NCBI GenBank assembly: GCA_947497475.1
Contig: CANMGS010000001.1
Coordinates: forward strand, 496,001-560,000
Direction of reading: 5' to 3'
DNA from: an uncultured Amylibacter sp.
Lineage (GTDB): Bacteria; Pseudomonadota; Alphaproteobacteria; Rhodobacterales; Rhodobacteraceae
Length of the DNA stretch: 64,000 nucleotides
Shown here: positions 44,410 through 53,027 of the stretch, piece after piece
How positions within the stretch are numbered: the first letter of the stretch is position 1
How the letters are laid out: every line of letters starts with the position of its first letter
Notes under the pieces: model-generated
What the model saw: the letters and a program-made list of their open reading frames with translations, nothing else
Databases searched by the model: none
Told to the model about the DNA's origin: nothing
Position numbers and translations under genes: made by a program

Positions 44410-46254
44410 TTACTTAGGCTCTAGGCGAATAGCCCCTTGCGAAGCGTTGCCAACCAATGACGCATAAGCACGCAAAGCTTTTGACACTTTACGTTTACGT
44501 GGCTTTTCTGGTTTCCAAGCGCTATCACCCTTAGCTTCCATTTCTGCGCGACGTGTTGCCAACTCTTCGTCAGTCAAACGCACATCCATCTTACGGTTCG
44601 GAATGTCGATATCGATGATATCACCCTCTGCAATCAATGCGATATTACCACCCTCTGCTGCTTCTGGGGAAACGTGACCGATGGACAGGCCAGATGTACC
44701 GCCCGAGAAACGGCCGTCTGTGATCAACGCACAGACTTTACCCAAGCGCATGGATTTCAAATAAGATGTTGGGTAGAGCATTTCTTGCATACCCGGACCA
44801 CCGCGTGGACCTTCGTAGCGGATGACCACAACGTCGCCTGCTTTTACTTCTTTGTTCAAAATGCGGTTCACGGCTTCGTCTTGGCTTTCGCATACAACAG
44901 CTGTACCGCTGAATTTGTGGATGCTTTCATCAACACCTGCTGTTTTCACAACGCAGCCTTCTTGCGAGAAGTTACCGTATAGAACGGCCAAACCACCCTC
45001 TTGCGAGTGGGCATGTGCTAAGTCACGGATCACACCGTTTTCACGGTCTTTGTCCAACTCTTTATAGCGGCGCGATTGGCTGAACGCTTGTGTTGTGCGC
45101 ACGCCCCCAGGTGCTGCTAGAAACAGTTCCTGAACCGCTTCATCATTCGTTTGCATGATGTCCCATTTTTGAATGGCTTCGCCCAATGTATCCGAATGGA
45201 TTGTGCCAACAGATGTATCCAACAAGTTCGCGCGATCCATTTCGCCCAACAGACCGAAAATACCACCTGCACGGTGAACATCTTCCATGTGAACGTTTTG
45301 AACGGCTGGTGCCACTTTACACAAGCATGGTGTTGCACGTGACAGGCGGTCGATGTCTTCTACTGTAAAATCAACTTCGCCTTCTAAAGCAATCGCCAAC
45401 AGGTGAAGGATCGTGTTTGTTGATCCGCCCATTGTGATGTCCATTGTCATCGCGTTTTCAAACGCTGCTTTTGTGGCGATGCCGCGTGGTGACACGGATG
45501 TGTTGCCATTCACATAGTATTCTTGTGTCAGTTCAACGATGCGCTGACCCGCTTTGCGGAACAGCATTTCACGATCAGAGTGTGTTGCCAATGTTGAACC
45601 GTTGCCTGGTAGTGCAAGACCCAAAGCTTCTGCCAGACAGTTCATAGAGTTCGCAGTAAACATACCTGAACAAGAACCACATGTTGGACATGCGCTTTCT
45701 TCGATTGATAGAACCTCTTCATCTGTGCGCTCTGGGTTCGCTGCTTCGATCATGGCATCAACCAAATCGACTTTACGCAAATCACCGTCGATATCTACTT
45801 TACCCGCTTCCATTGGCCCGCCTGATACGAACACAACTGGGATGTCGAGGCGCATTGCGGCCATCATCATACCTGGTGTGATTTTATCACAGTTGGAAAT
45901 ACAAACCATTGCGTCGGCACAGTGTGCGTTGACCATGTATTCCACGCTATCCGCGATAACCTCGCGTGATGGCAATGAATAGAGCATACCGTCGTGACCC
46001 ATTGCGATACCGTCATCCACAGCGATTGTGTTGAACTCCTTGGCAACACCGCCTGCGGCTTCGATTTCACTTGCCACAAGGCCACCCAAATCTTTCAGAT
46101 GCACGTGACCTGGTACGAATTGTGTGAATGAGTTCACCACTGCGATGATTGGTTTACCAAAATCACCGTCTGTCATGCCTGTGGCGCGCCAAAGGCCGCG
46201 CGCACCTGCCATGTTACGACCATGAGTGGATGTACGTGAACGATATGGGATCAT
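44410..46254 (-). CDS. ilvD: Dihydroxy-acid dehydratase
   Basis: A 614-residue IlvD/Edd enzyme, the length of the E. coli type. The Fe-S ligands are in CISNCDK (C122) and [19 protein letters not shown]. Other landmarks are [34 protein letters not shown] and [20 protein letters not shown]. It dehydrates dihydroxy-isovalerate and -methylvalerate, the penultimate step of valine and isoleucine synthesis. This is the biosynthetic counterpart of the catabolic operons at 11-26 kb. Confidence 0.97.
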   Translation of the reverse strand: MIPYRSRTSTHGRNMAGARGLWRATGMTDGDFGKPIIAVVNSFTQFVPGHVHLKDLGGLVASEIEAAGGVAKEFNTIAVDDGIAMGHDGMLYSLPSREVIADSVEYMVNAHCADAMVCISNCDKITPGMMMAAMRLDIPVVFVSGGPMEAGKVDIDGDLRKVDLVDAMIEAANPERTDEEVLSIEESACPTCGSCSGMFTANSMNCLAEALGLALPGNGSTLATHSDREMLFRKAGQRIVELTQEYYVNGNTSVSPRGIATKAAFENAMTMDITMGGSTNTILHLLAIALEGEVDFTVEDIDRLSRATPCLCKVAPAVQNVHMEDVHRAGGIFGLLGEMDRANLLDTSVGTIHSDTLGEAIQKWDIMQTNDEAVQELFLAAPGGVRTTQAFSQSRRYKELDKDRENGVIRDLAHAHSQEGGLAVLYGNFSQEGCVVKTAGVDESIHKFSGTAVVCESQDEAVNRILNKEVKAGDVVVIRYEGPRGGPGMQEMLYPTSYLKSMRLGKVCALITDGRFSGGTSGLSIGHVSPEAAEGGNIALIAEGDIIDIDIPNRKMDVRLTDEELATRRAEMEAKGDSAWKPEKPRKRKVSKALRAYASLVGNASQGAIRLEPK

Positions 46255-46327
46255 TGTGATGGCTCCGATAGAATTAGCTTGGGCATTTCTGCCCGAAGCA
46301 AAACAAAACTTCCAGAGGATTCAGCGA

Positions 46328-46975
46328 TTATTTGTCAGAACCTGTTGTTTTCTTCCAAAAACGGGACAATCTGCCGCCTGCTTGACCTGCGCGATCGCTG
46401 GCGCCATCCCATGCATCTTCGATATCTTCTAGAACTGGATCAATGCGGCGGCGTTTAAAGCGTTGCATTAGACGGAAGATACCAAGACCGAACAGACCAA
46501 TGATGATGAAAAATATGATGTTGAACCATGGGATCAGACGAACATCTGGGCCATCGACAACTTTCATAGATGTCGCATTGGGGAAAATCGTAAAGAATTC
46601 ATTCCGCCACCCATAGTGACGTACGGCGACCCATGTCGGGTTGTCTTTACTTGATATCAATTCTTTGGCTTGTGCATTCAGGTTGGAACTGTTGAACTTG
46701 AAATAGAACGGCCATGAAAAACTGGTGTCTTCGTTACGATACACCATCACGCTGCCATCAGGCATCACAGTATCAATAAATCTAACATCTCGTGTGGCTT
46801 GTTCTGTTGTGCCTGCATCAGCATTTGCCCAAAACATACGGTTCCAGCCAAAATCTTGACGTTTTTCATAGGCGTCAATGACACGCACGATATCGCGTTG
46901 GGGCAATGTATAGTGGAACAGGCCTGCGACCAGCAAAACCAATACTGTTGTTATGATCCATTTTATCCAACGCAT
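46328..46975 (-). CDS. DUF1523 membrane-anchored protein
   Basis: A 215-residue protein with a membrane segment at about residues 3-22 and another at about 150-172 (FNIIFFIIIGLFGLGIF). Between them lies a periplasmic domain with DIVRVIDAYEKRQDFGWNRMFWAN and TVMPDGSVMVYRNEDTSFSWPFYFKFN. The short C-terminal tail is basic and glycine-rich. This matches the DUF1523 family, common next to ilvD in Rhodobacteraceae; function unknown. The ATG at 46975 is preferred over a TTG two codons upstream because AAGGG fits it better. Confidence 0.82.
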   Translation of the reverse strand: MRWIKWIITTVLVLLVAGLFHYTLPQRDIVRVIDAYEKRQDFGWNRMFWANADAGTTEQATRDVRFIDTVMPDGSVMVYRNEDTSFSWPFYFKFNSSNLNAQAKELISSKDNPTWVAVRHYGWRNEFFTIFPNATSMKVVDGPDVRLIPWFNIIFFIIIGLFGLGIFRLMQRFKRRRIDPVLEDIEDAWDGASDRAGQAGGRLSRFWKKTTGSDK

Positions 46976-47125
46976 TTTCAAAACCCTTATGCTTATTCCG
47001 TCTTATATGGGGATTCTTAGGCCGCTTACCAGTCAGAAACAGTGAAAAATAATTCTGTGTTTATATCTCGTTAATGTTCCGAGCCTAGGCTTCAATTATG
47101 GTTAATAAAATATGAGGGGTATCAA

Positions 47126-47488
47126 ATGTTTGGAGAAACACTCAACACACAACATCAAAATTCGTTAAGCCACAATTTATTTGTCGATGATCGTGCGCGA
47201 GTGTGTGTCACCACAGTTGATCCCGAACAAGAATGTAAAACCACCTGCCATATCCATGCAAGCAAGCAAATTACTGTGTTAGATGGTTATGCCGAGGTCG
47301 ACATCCAAAATAATCGGATCAAGTTGTTTGAAGGGCAATCCACGCATATTCCAAATGGGATAGCACATAAGATTATGAACTTGGGTAAAATACCGCTGAA
47401 ATATGTGGAAATCCGTACAGGCCCTTATGTGAAAGACGACGACTTGGTTACGGAACACGCCAAATTGATGCACATAGGTTGCTCCTGA
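47126..47488 (+). CDS. Small cupin, mannose-6-phosphate isomerase type II-like domain
   Basis: A 120-residue single-domain cupin. The first metal-binding motif is recognisable in CHIHASKQITVLDGYAEV and the second in GQSTHIPNGIAHKIMN, with the family's EIRTGPYVKDDDL near the end. It resembles the C-terminal domain of GDP-mannose pyrophosphorylase/phosphomannose isomerases without the nucleotidyltransferase part. GAGGGG precedes the ATG. It may be a stand-alone isomerase or a sugar-binding protein. It stands alone between divergent DUF1523 and gabD. Confidence 0.8.
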   Translation: MFGETLNTQHQNSLSHNLFVDDRARVCVTTVDPEQECKTTCHIHASKQITVLDGYAEVDIQNNRIKLFEGQSTHIPNGIAHKIMNLGKIPLKYVEIRTGPYVKDDDLVTEHAKLMHIGCS

Positions 47489-47545
47489 TCCTATAATATG
47501 CGACCCATGCGCTGATACTGAAAATTCAACGTAAAAGGTGCACTC

Positions 47546-49033
47546 ATGCTGGATACAACCGATCTACAATCATTATTGAAAGACCCAAGTCTTTTGCCAA
47601 CACAAGCCTATATCAATGGCGAGTGGGTTGATGCCAAGGATGGCGCAACATTTGAAGTCAAAAACCCTGCACGTGGTGATGTACTTGCCAATGTTCCTGA
47701 TATGAGTGTTGCAGATACAGCCGCTGCGATTGAAGCTGCTGCCGTCGCTCAAAAAGAATATGCAACGTGGTCTGGCAAAGAACGCGCTGCGGTTATCCGT
47801 AAAATGTACGATCTGATGATGGCAAACGTTGATGACTTGGCAACAATCATTACCGCAGAAATGGGTAAACCAATGGCAGAAGCCAAAGGTGAGATCGCTT
47901 ATGCGGCAAGCTTCTTTGAGTGGTTCGCAGAAGAAGCCAAACGTGTTTATGGTGAAACCATTCCAGGCCACATGCGCGACAAACGCATTACAGTGATCAA
48001 ACAACCGATTGGTGTTGTTGCCTGTATTACGCCGTGGAATTTCCCATCAGCGATGATCACACGTAAATTGGGCCCAGCATTGGCAACAGGCTGTGCATTC
48101 GTGGCACGCCCATCTGAACAAACACCCCTTTCTGCGTTGGCGATCGGTGTAATTGCAGAACGCGCAGGGTTGCCAAAAGGTATTTTCAGCGTTGTAACAT
48201 CTGCAACACCGCAAGCGGTTGGAGAAGAATTCTGTACGAATGAAACAGTGCGCAAAGTAACATTTACAGGTTCAACAAATGTTGGCCGTATCTTGATGCG
48301 CCAATGTTCGGATCAAATCAAAAAGCTATCTTTGGAATTGGGTGGTAACGCGCCGCTTATTATTTTCAATGATGCCGATTTGGATGATGCGGTTGATGGT
48401 GCAATGGCATCTAAATTCCGCAATAATGGCCAAACATGCGTTTGTGCAAACCGCATTTATGTTCAAGCGGGTGTTTATGATAAATTTGCAGAGAAATTAG
48501 GCGCAGCCGTTGCAAAGATGAAAGTTGGCGACGGCTTTGATGATGGCGTTACAGCTGGCCCATTAATTGATGTGAATGCTTTGAAGAAAGTGAAAAGCCA
48601 TGTGGAAGACGCCACTTCTAAAGGGGCTAAAATTGTTACGGGTGGCAAGCCGCACGATTTGGGCGGTACTTTTTACGAACCTACAATTTTGACAGATGTA
48701 ACATCTGATATGGTCGTCACAGAGAACGAAACATTTGGCCCAGTTGCGCCATTGTTCAAGTTCGAGACAGAAGCAGAAGTCGTACACGCTGCCAACAACA
48801 CGATCTTCGGCTTGGCATCATATTTCTATTCCAACGACCTAAGCCGTGTTCACCGTGTGCAAGAAGCATTGGAATACGGCATTATTGGTGTGAACACAGG
48901 TATCATTTCAACAGAAGTGGCGCCGTTCGGCGGGATCAAACAATCTGGTTTGGGTCGTGAAGGATCGCATCATGGTATGGAAGAATACCTAGAAATGAAA
49001 TATATCTGTACGTCGATCAAGACGACAGAATAA
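47546..49033 (+). CDS. gabD: NAD(P)-dependent succinate-semialdehyde dehydrogenase
   Basis: A 495-residue aldehyde dehydrogenase with N165 (TPWNFP), E264 (LELGGNAP) and C298 in NNGQTCVCANR. The second cysteine C300 two residues later is the redox-switch cysteine typical of GabD. FAEEAKRVYGETIPG and the C-terminal FGGIKQSGLGREGSHHGMEEY also fit GabD. It oxidises succinate semialdehyde to succinate (GABA and related catabolism). A strong terminator follows. Confidence 0.9.
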   Translation: MLDTTDLQSLLKDPSLLPTQAYINGEWVDAKDGATFEVKNPARGDVLANVPDMSVADTAAAIEAAAVAQKEYATWSGKERAAVIRKMYDLMMANVDDLATIITAEMGKPMAEAKGEIAYAASFFEWFAEEAKRVYGETIPGHMRDKRITVIKQPIGVVACITPWNFPSAMITRKLGPALATGCAFVARPSEQTPLSALAIGVIAERAGLPKGIFSVVTSATPQAVGEEFCTNETVRKVTFTGSTNVGRILMRQCSDQIKKLSLELGGNAPLIIFNDADLDDAVDGAMASKFRNNGQTCVCANRIYVQAGVYDKFAEKLGAAVAKMKVGDGFDDGVTAGPLIDVNALKKVKSHVEDATSKGAKIVTGGKPHDLGGTFYEPTILTDVTSDMVVTENETFGPVAPLFKFETEAEVVHAANNTIFGLASYFYSNDLSRVHRVQEALEYGIIGVNTGIISTEVAPFGGIKQSGLGREGSHHGMEEYLEMKYICTSIKTTE

Positions 49034-49036
49034 ACA

Positions 49037-49070
49037 AAAAGGCCCGCATCATAAGCGGGCCTTTTCTTTT
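49037..49070. terminator. Bidirectional intrinsic terminator between gabD and hsp20
   Basis: AAAAGGCCCGC (49037-49047) pairs with GCGGGCCTTTT (49055-49065) around ATCATAA, followed by CTTTT on the plus strand and preceded by A-rich sequence giving a T-run on the minus strand. It serves both convergent genes. Confidence 0.92.
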
Positions 49071-49076
49071 AAGCGG

Positions 49077-49553
49077 TTAAGCTTTTTTCGTGACTTTTTT
49101 TGCCGCTGGTTTTGCTTCGATTGTTTTTGGACCAGCAATTTCAATGGTACGCGGCTTCAATGCTTCTGGTACTTCGCGCACCAGATCAATATGCAATAAA
49201 CCGTCTTTGGTCTCTGCCCCTACTGGGCGCACATGATCGGCCATTTGGAACCGTTTTTCGAATGCACGCGAGGCGATGCCACGGTGCAGATATGTGTTTG
49301 GATCTTTTTCCTCTTCTGCCTTTTTCGCAGAAACAACCAATTGACCATCGCGCATTTCAACGGACAGTTCATCTTCGGAAAATCCTGCGACAGCGACCGA
49401 AATACGGTATTCGTCTTCACCTGATTTTTCGATGTTATATGGGGGGTATGAATTTGTGCCAACATCTGCGGTCAATGCACGATCTAGCATATTTGCCAGG
49501 CGATCAAAACCTACTGTTGAACGGTATAAGGGTGCGAAATCATAAGTACGCAT
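49077..49553 (-). CDS. Small heat-shock protein (Hsp20/IbpA type)
   Basis: A 158-residue Hsp20. A short N-terminal arm (RTYDFAPLYRSTVGFDRL) resembles IbpA. The alpha-crystallin domain (about 35-125) has YRISVAVAGFSEDELSVE and ends in the LHIDLVREVPEALKP region. The C-terminal arm holds the RTIEIAG (I-x-I type) anchor and a lysine-rich tail. It is an ATP-independent holdase in the cytoplasm. The leader carries a heat-shock-type promoter and a probable RNA thermometer that hides its AGGAGGA ribosome-binding site, giving two layers of thermal control. Confidence 0.95.
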   Translation of the reverse strand: MRTYDFAPLYRSTVGFDRLANMLDRALTADVGTNSYPPYNIEKSGEDEYRISVAVAGFSEDELSVEMRDGQLVVSAKKAEEEKDPNTYLHRGIASRAFEKRFQMADHVRPVGAETKDGLLHIDLVREVPEALKPRTIEIAGPKTIEAKPAAKKVTKKA

Positions 49554-49555
49554 AA

Positions 49556-49647
49556 TGCTATCCTCCTAGAGAAGCGATATATTTTCAGTTCGACCTTCCG
49601 ATTGGACAGGCCATTTCAGTTAAATACGGACCCCATTTGGGCATCCG
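49556..49647 (-). promoter_or_regulatory. ROSE-like RNA thermometer in the hsp20 leader
   Basis: Reading the minus strand, three hairpins follow the predicted transcript start. I (49627-49647) is CGGA..CCCA/TGGG..TCCG. II (49592-49612) is GGCCT..TCC-AATC-GGA..AGGTC. III (49556-49578) encloses the Shine-Dalgarno AGGAGGA (49561-49567). Hairpin III contains TCGCT (49573-49577), fitting the UYGCU motif of ROSE elements, opposite the ribosome-binding site. ROSE thermometers are established in alphaproteobacterial small heat-shock genes. Pairing was done by hand, without energies. Confidence 0.7.
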
Positions 49648-49654
49648 GTAGGAA

Positions 49655-49684
49655 ATATATGGGCATTAAATGCGGATCGTCAAG
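49655..49684 (-). promoter_or_regulatory. Heat-shock-type promoter of hsp20
   Basis: On the minus strand CTTGAC (plus 49679-49684) is followed after 15 bases by CCCATATAT (plus 49655-49663), resembling the RpoH consensus CTTGAAA/CCCCATNT. The same bases also give TTGACG-18-TATATT, a fair housekeeping promoter. The transcript would begin just before hairpin I of the leader. Confidence 0.65.
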
Positions 49685-49687
49685 ACC

Positions 49688-50500
49688 CTATGGGCGGAGT
49701 GTTTTTGCGGTTTGTTGGACATTGCCCAATTGTTCACTGATGGACTTGCCGTTGGGCCGTTTGCCTTGGAAAACACCGCGATTAGAGCGCAATTGGGTTA
49801 GGAGTTGCTCCAATGGCTCCCCTAATGACGCGCCCAAAGCCACTTTTTGCCCCTTTACGACAGCTTTTGCTGAAACGACAGAGGCAATCTTTAATTCACC
49901 ATTGTCTTCGACGAATATAGGCGACCCTGATGCGCCGTAATCTACATTACAGGTCAAAACCAAGGCGCGTACATCACGCCCCATGACTTTGCAGGGTTCT
50001 TCGATGGATGGAACTTCTGCACGATCTTGGGCGTAGGAAACAACTTTTACCTCGTCACCAACAGCAACTTTACCCTTATGTGTGAACGCTTTGATCGCAT
50101 TTGCTGTGATCGGCAATTCCAATTCGATCAATGCGATATCACTGGCAACGTAATCTAATTTCACATCACGCCCAGGTCGGTAATCTTTATGGATCACAAT
50201 ACGGCGTGCTTTGCGCAATGCTCCTGCCCGACCACTGCGCAAGCCTGCTTTGAATTCCATATCTTCTGGGCGAAGCTTCACATTCGTTTCAGGGTGAAAC
50301 ATGCAATGTGCGGCTGTCAGAACCAAATTTGGTGTGATCAATGCGCCTGTGCAAAACCCAGCATCTTTAAGGTCGATACGCCCAACCGCTTGCCATGTTT
50401 TGGCTTCATCTGCAGTTAATAATTTGCGCAAAGGGGTTTGATCAGCATGAGCTGAACAGCCAATCACCAGAAGAGAACTTATTAAACAGAATAATCGCAC
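49688..50500 (-). CDS. Secreted trypsin-like serine protease (S1 family)
   Basis: A 270-residue protein with an N-terminal signal peptide (about 1-19; a VIGC stretch could alternatively be a lipobox). The protease domain has H65 in TAAHC, D121 in SDIALIEL and S191 in GASGSP, a complete triad with a non-canonical nucleophile loop. It should act in the periplasm or outside. The start is a GTG at 50500. The leader can form a stem in which the G-rich ribosome-binding site is paired. Substrate unknown. Confidence 0.88.
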   Translation of the reverse strand: MRLFCLISSLLVIGCSAHADQTPLRKLLTADEAKTWQAVGRIDLKDAGFCTGALITPNLVLTAAHCMFHPETNVKLRPEDMEFKAGLRSGRAGALRKARRIVIHKDYRPGRDVKLDYVASDIALIELELPITANAIKAFTHKGKVAVGDEVKVVSYAQDRAEVPSIEEPCKVMGRDVRALVLTCNVDYGASGSPIFVEDNGELKIASVVSAKAVVKGQKVALGASLGEPLEQLLTQLRSNRGVFQGKRPNGKSISEQLGNVQQTAKTLRP

Positions 50501-50506
50501 GCATCG

Positions 50507-50542
50507 CCCCGTCAGTTTTTTTTCGTAACTGTCTGACAGGGG
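50507..50542 (-). promoter_or_regulatory. Inverted repeat over the protease ribosome-binding site
   Basis: CCCC-GTCAG (50507-50515) is complementary to CTGAC-A-GGGG (50533-50542) across a 17-base A/T-rich loop. In the minus-strand transcript the G-run just upstream of the GTG start lies in the 3' arm, so the stem could limit translation. It lacks a T-run in that direction, arguing against a terminator. Confidence 0.4.
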
Positions 50543-50579
50543 AATGTGATGAAAAAAAGGCGTTTGGCGTTATGTACTG

Positions 50580-51881
50580 TTACTCTGCTGCGACAGCCGA
50601 AGCACCCATTTTACGCGGCTTCGGCCCACCTGTCGCCCAATCCAATAATTCAGCCGTATGCACAACGGGAACGCCCGTACCAGAACCAATTTGCATCATA
50701 CACCCGATATTACCCGCAGAAATAATCTGTGGTTGGGTTGCTTCTAATGTATTGATTTTACGTGTTTTCAACTGTTTTGAAATCTCTGGTTGCATCAAGT
50801 TATATGTGCCTGCAGAACCACAGCATAAATGCGGATCAGCAGGCTCTAGCACTGTAAAACCTGCATTTTTTAACAAGGTTTTTGGATACGTTTTGATTTG
50901 CTGACCATGTTGTAAAGAACATGCAGAATGATAGGCCACGCGCAAATCTTGTGGATTTTCCACCTTTAGCTCTAAATCCATCATGACTTCGGAAATGTCT
51001 TTGGCAAGTTTAGAAACAATGGCTGCTTCTTCTGCCAGTGGTTCATTTTCGAACATATGACCGTAATCTTTGACTGTCGTCCCACAGCCAGATGTGTTGA
51101 TTACGATAGCATCAAGGCCGTCGCCATTTACTTCGGTCATCCATGCACGAATGTTTTTTGCAGCACTTGCATGACTTTGTTTCGTTTTACCCATGTGATG
51201 GGTCAGCGCGCCACAGCATCCTGCTCCATTGGCAACGACAACTTCGCAGCCATGACGACGTAACAAGCGGATCGTTGCATCATTGATATCTGTATCCAAC
51301 GCTTTTTGCGCGCACCCCGTCATAAGCGCCACACGTTTCACACGCGTCCCTTCTGCGGGGAAAACTTGTGGTTTATCATTCAGGCTGGGTGGCGGTAATT
51401 CTTTGGGTGCAAATTCCACCATGTTGCGGATCTTTGCAGGCATAATGGGCGCGAAAGGCTTTGCAATTTGTGCGCCGCGCATCGCAAAACGAAAGCGTTT
51501 TTCGTAAGGTAAGATTTGCGCCAAAGTTGCGCGTAACACGCGATCAAAAATTGGGCGCTTGTAATTCTCTTCGATGTATTCACGGGCATGGTCAACCAAA
51601 TGCATATAATTCACACCCGATGGGCATGTAGAGACACAAGCCAAACAAGACAGGCAACGATCCACGTGTTTTACTGTTTTCTCATCAGGGGTGCGATTGT
51701 TTTCCAACATATCTTTGATCAGATAAATCCGCCCGCGTGGACTGTCCAATTCATCCCCCAACACTTGATATGTCGGACACGTCGCTGTGCAAAATCCGCA
51801 GTGCACACATTTGCGCAAAATATTATTTGAATGCGCAATTTTTGGGTCAGCCATTTGCTGATCTGTGAAATTCGTTTGCAT
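50580..51881 (-). CDS. glcF: Glycolate dehydrogenase, iron-sulfur subunit
   Basis: A 433-residue protein with two 4Fe-4S motifs (CVHCGFCTATCP at about 25-36 and CLSCLACVSTCP at about 76-87) and two CCG domains (GAGCCGAL and HLCCGSAGTYN). It passes electrons from GlcDE to the membrane quinone pool. It is the third gene of glcDEF, 3 bases after glcE. Length is close to E. coli GlcF (about 407), slightly longer. Confidence 0.95.
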   Translation of the reverse strand: MQTNFTDQQMADPKIAHSNNILRKCVHCGFCTATCPTYQVLGDELDSPRGRIYLIKDMLENNRTPDEKTVKHVDRCLSCLACVSTCPSGVNYMHLVDHAREYIEENYKRPIFDRVLRATLAQILPYEKRFRFAMRGAQIAKPFAPIMPAKIRNMVEFAPKELPPPSLNDKPQVFPAEGTRVKRVALMTGCAQKALDTDINDATIRLLRRHGCEVVVANGAGCCGALTHHMGKTKQSHASAAKNIRAWMTEVNGDGLDAIVINTSGCGTTVKDYGHMFENEPLAEEAAIVSKLAKDISEVMMDLELKVENPQDLRVAYHSACSLQHGQQIKTYPKTLLKNAGFTVLEPADPHLCCGSAGTYNLMQPEISKQLKTRKINTLEATQPQIISAGNIGCMMQIGSGTGVPVVHTAELLDWATGGPKPRKMGASAVAAE

Positions 51882-51884
51882 GTC

Positions 51885-53027
51885 TTACCCCATAATCCCT
51901 GTGTTCAAGATGCCTTTTGGGTCAAACTTTGCACGTAAACCTTGTTCAATCTTCGCAATCGCTGCGTTTTGCGGCACGACACTTTGCCCAGATGCGCCTT
52001 GATCGCGAATGCACACAGCATACCCATCAATCCCCGTCAAAGCAGCACGCACATCAGTTCCATAAGGAACTGAAGCCCAAACAAGCCCACCTCCCCAATC
52101 GTATACAACCTGTGTATCTGTCATATTGCGCAAAGCTTGTGCCACATTTGGTCCGTCAGACGGTGCAACAGAAATACGCCATACAGCTGTTTGCGTTTTG
52201 TGGAATGCTTCAACATCGCGCACGGTTTTCCATAGCATCGCATTTTGCTTGGCGGCAGTGACAACAGAGATATCACCCGTTTTGTTCAGTTGTTCCTTCA
52301 GTTTATCAGCGCGATACGCCACAGATTTTTTGAAACCCTGTAAACGTATCAAAGTTGTTGCATCTTTGGTATCTTGTGCCGTGATATGTGCGGCACCGCT
52401 TACATCGTAAGGTGCTGTTAAAGCTTCGGACAATGTAGCCACAGCGACTTCATCCGTAAGACCTTGGATCTTGATCGTTGCTGTCGCTTCTGATGCAGGT
52501 AGCACTTTAAAGGCGACTTCCGTTAAAACACCCAAAGTCCCAAAACTGCCGCTGGCAAGTTTTACCAAATCGTAACCCGTTACATTTTTCATAACACGGC
52601 CGCCGTTTTTGATGATCGTTCCAGTTCCATCAATCATACGCACACCAATCAGGCTATCACGGCATGATCCAGCTTGGATACGCGCGGGGCCAGAGATATT
52701 ACAAGCCACTACACCACCAATCGTAGGTGTACCTTTACTGCCCAGTAGGCCACGATGATCCATCGGCTCGAACGGCAAACGCTGGCCTTCAGCGGCTAAT
52801 GCTTTTTCAATATCTTCAACAGGTGTCCCCGTCCCTGCAACAATCGTTAATGCGCCAGGTTCATATAAGGAAATGCCATTCAGATCAGACGTTGAAACAG
52901 TCGCGGCTATATCGCATGTATTGCCCAAAGATTGGCGTGTTCCACCACCAATGATACGCAATTTTTGCCCATTCGAATGGGCTTGCGCAACTTGATCCGC
53001 AAGTTTTTGTTCTGCTGTTTGTGTCAT
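51885..53027 (-). CDS. glcE: Glycolate dehydrogenase, FAD-binding subunit GlcE
   Basis: A 380-residue protein with a PCMH-type FAD domain at the N-terminus (RIIGGGTRQSLG, EPGALTIVAGTGTPVEDIE, GVVACNISGPARIQAGSCRD, GGRVMKNVTGYDLVKLASGSFG). The C-terminal FDPKGILNTG is typical. It is smaller than GlcD, as usual. It overlaps glcD by 4 bases. Confidence 0.94.
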   Translation of the reverse strand: MTQTAEQKLADQVAQAHSNGQKLRIIGGGTRQSLGNTCDIAATVSTSDLNGISLYEPGALTIVAGTGTPVEDIEKALAAEGQRLPFEPMDHRGLLGSKGTPTIGGVVACNISGPARIQAGSCRDSLIGVRMIDGTGTIIKNGGRVMKNVTGYDLVKLASGSFGTLGVLTEVAFKVLPASEATATIKIQGLTDEVAVATLSEALTAPYDVSGAAHITAQDTKDATTLIRLQGFKKSVAYRADKLKEQLNKTGDISVVTAAKQNAMLWKTVRDVEAFHKTQTAVWRISVAPSDGPNVAQALRNMTDTQVVYDWGGGLVWASVPYGTDVRAALTGIDGYAVCIRDQGASGQSVVPQNAAIAKIEQGLRAKFDPKGILNTGIMG

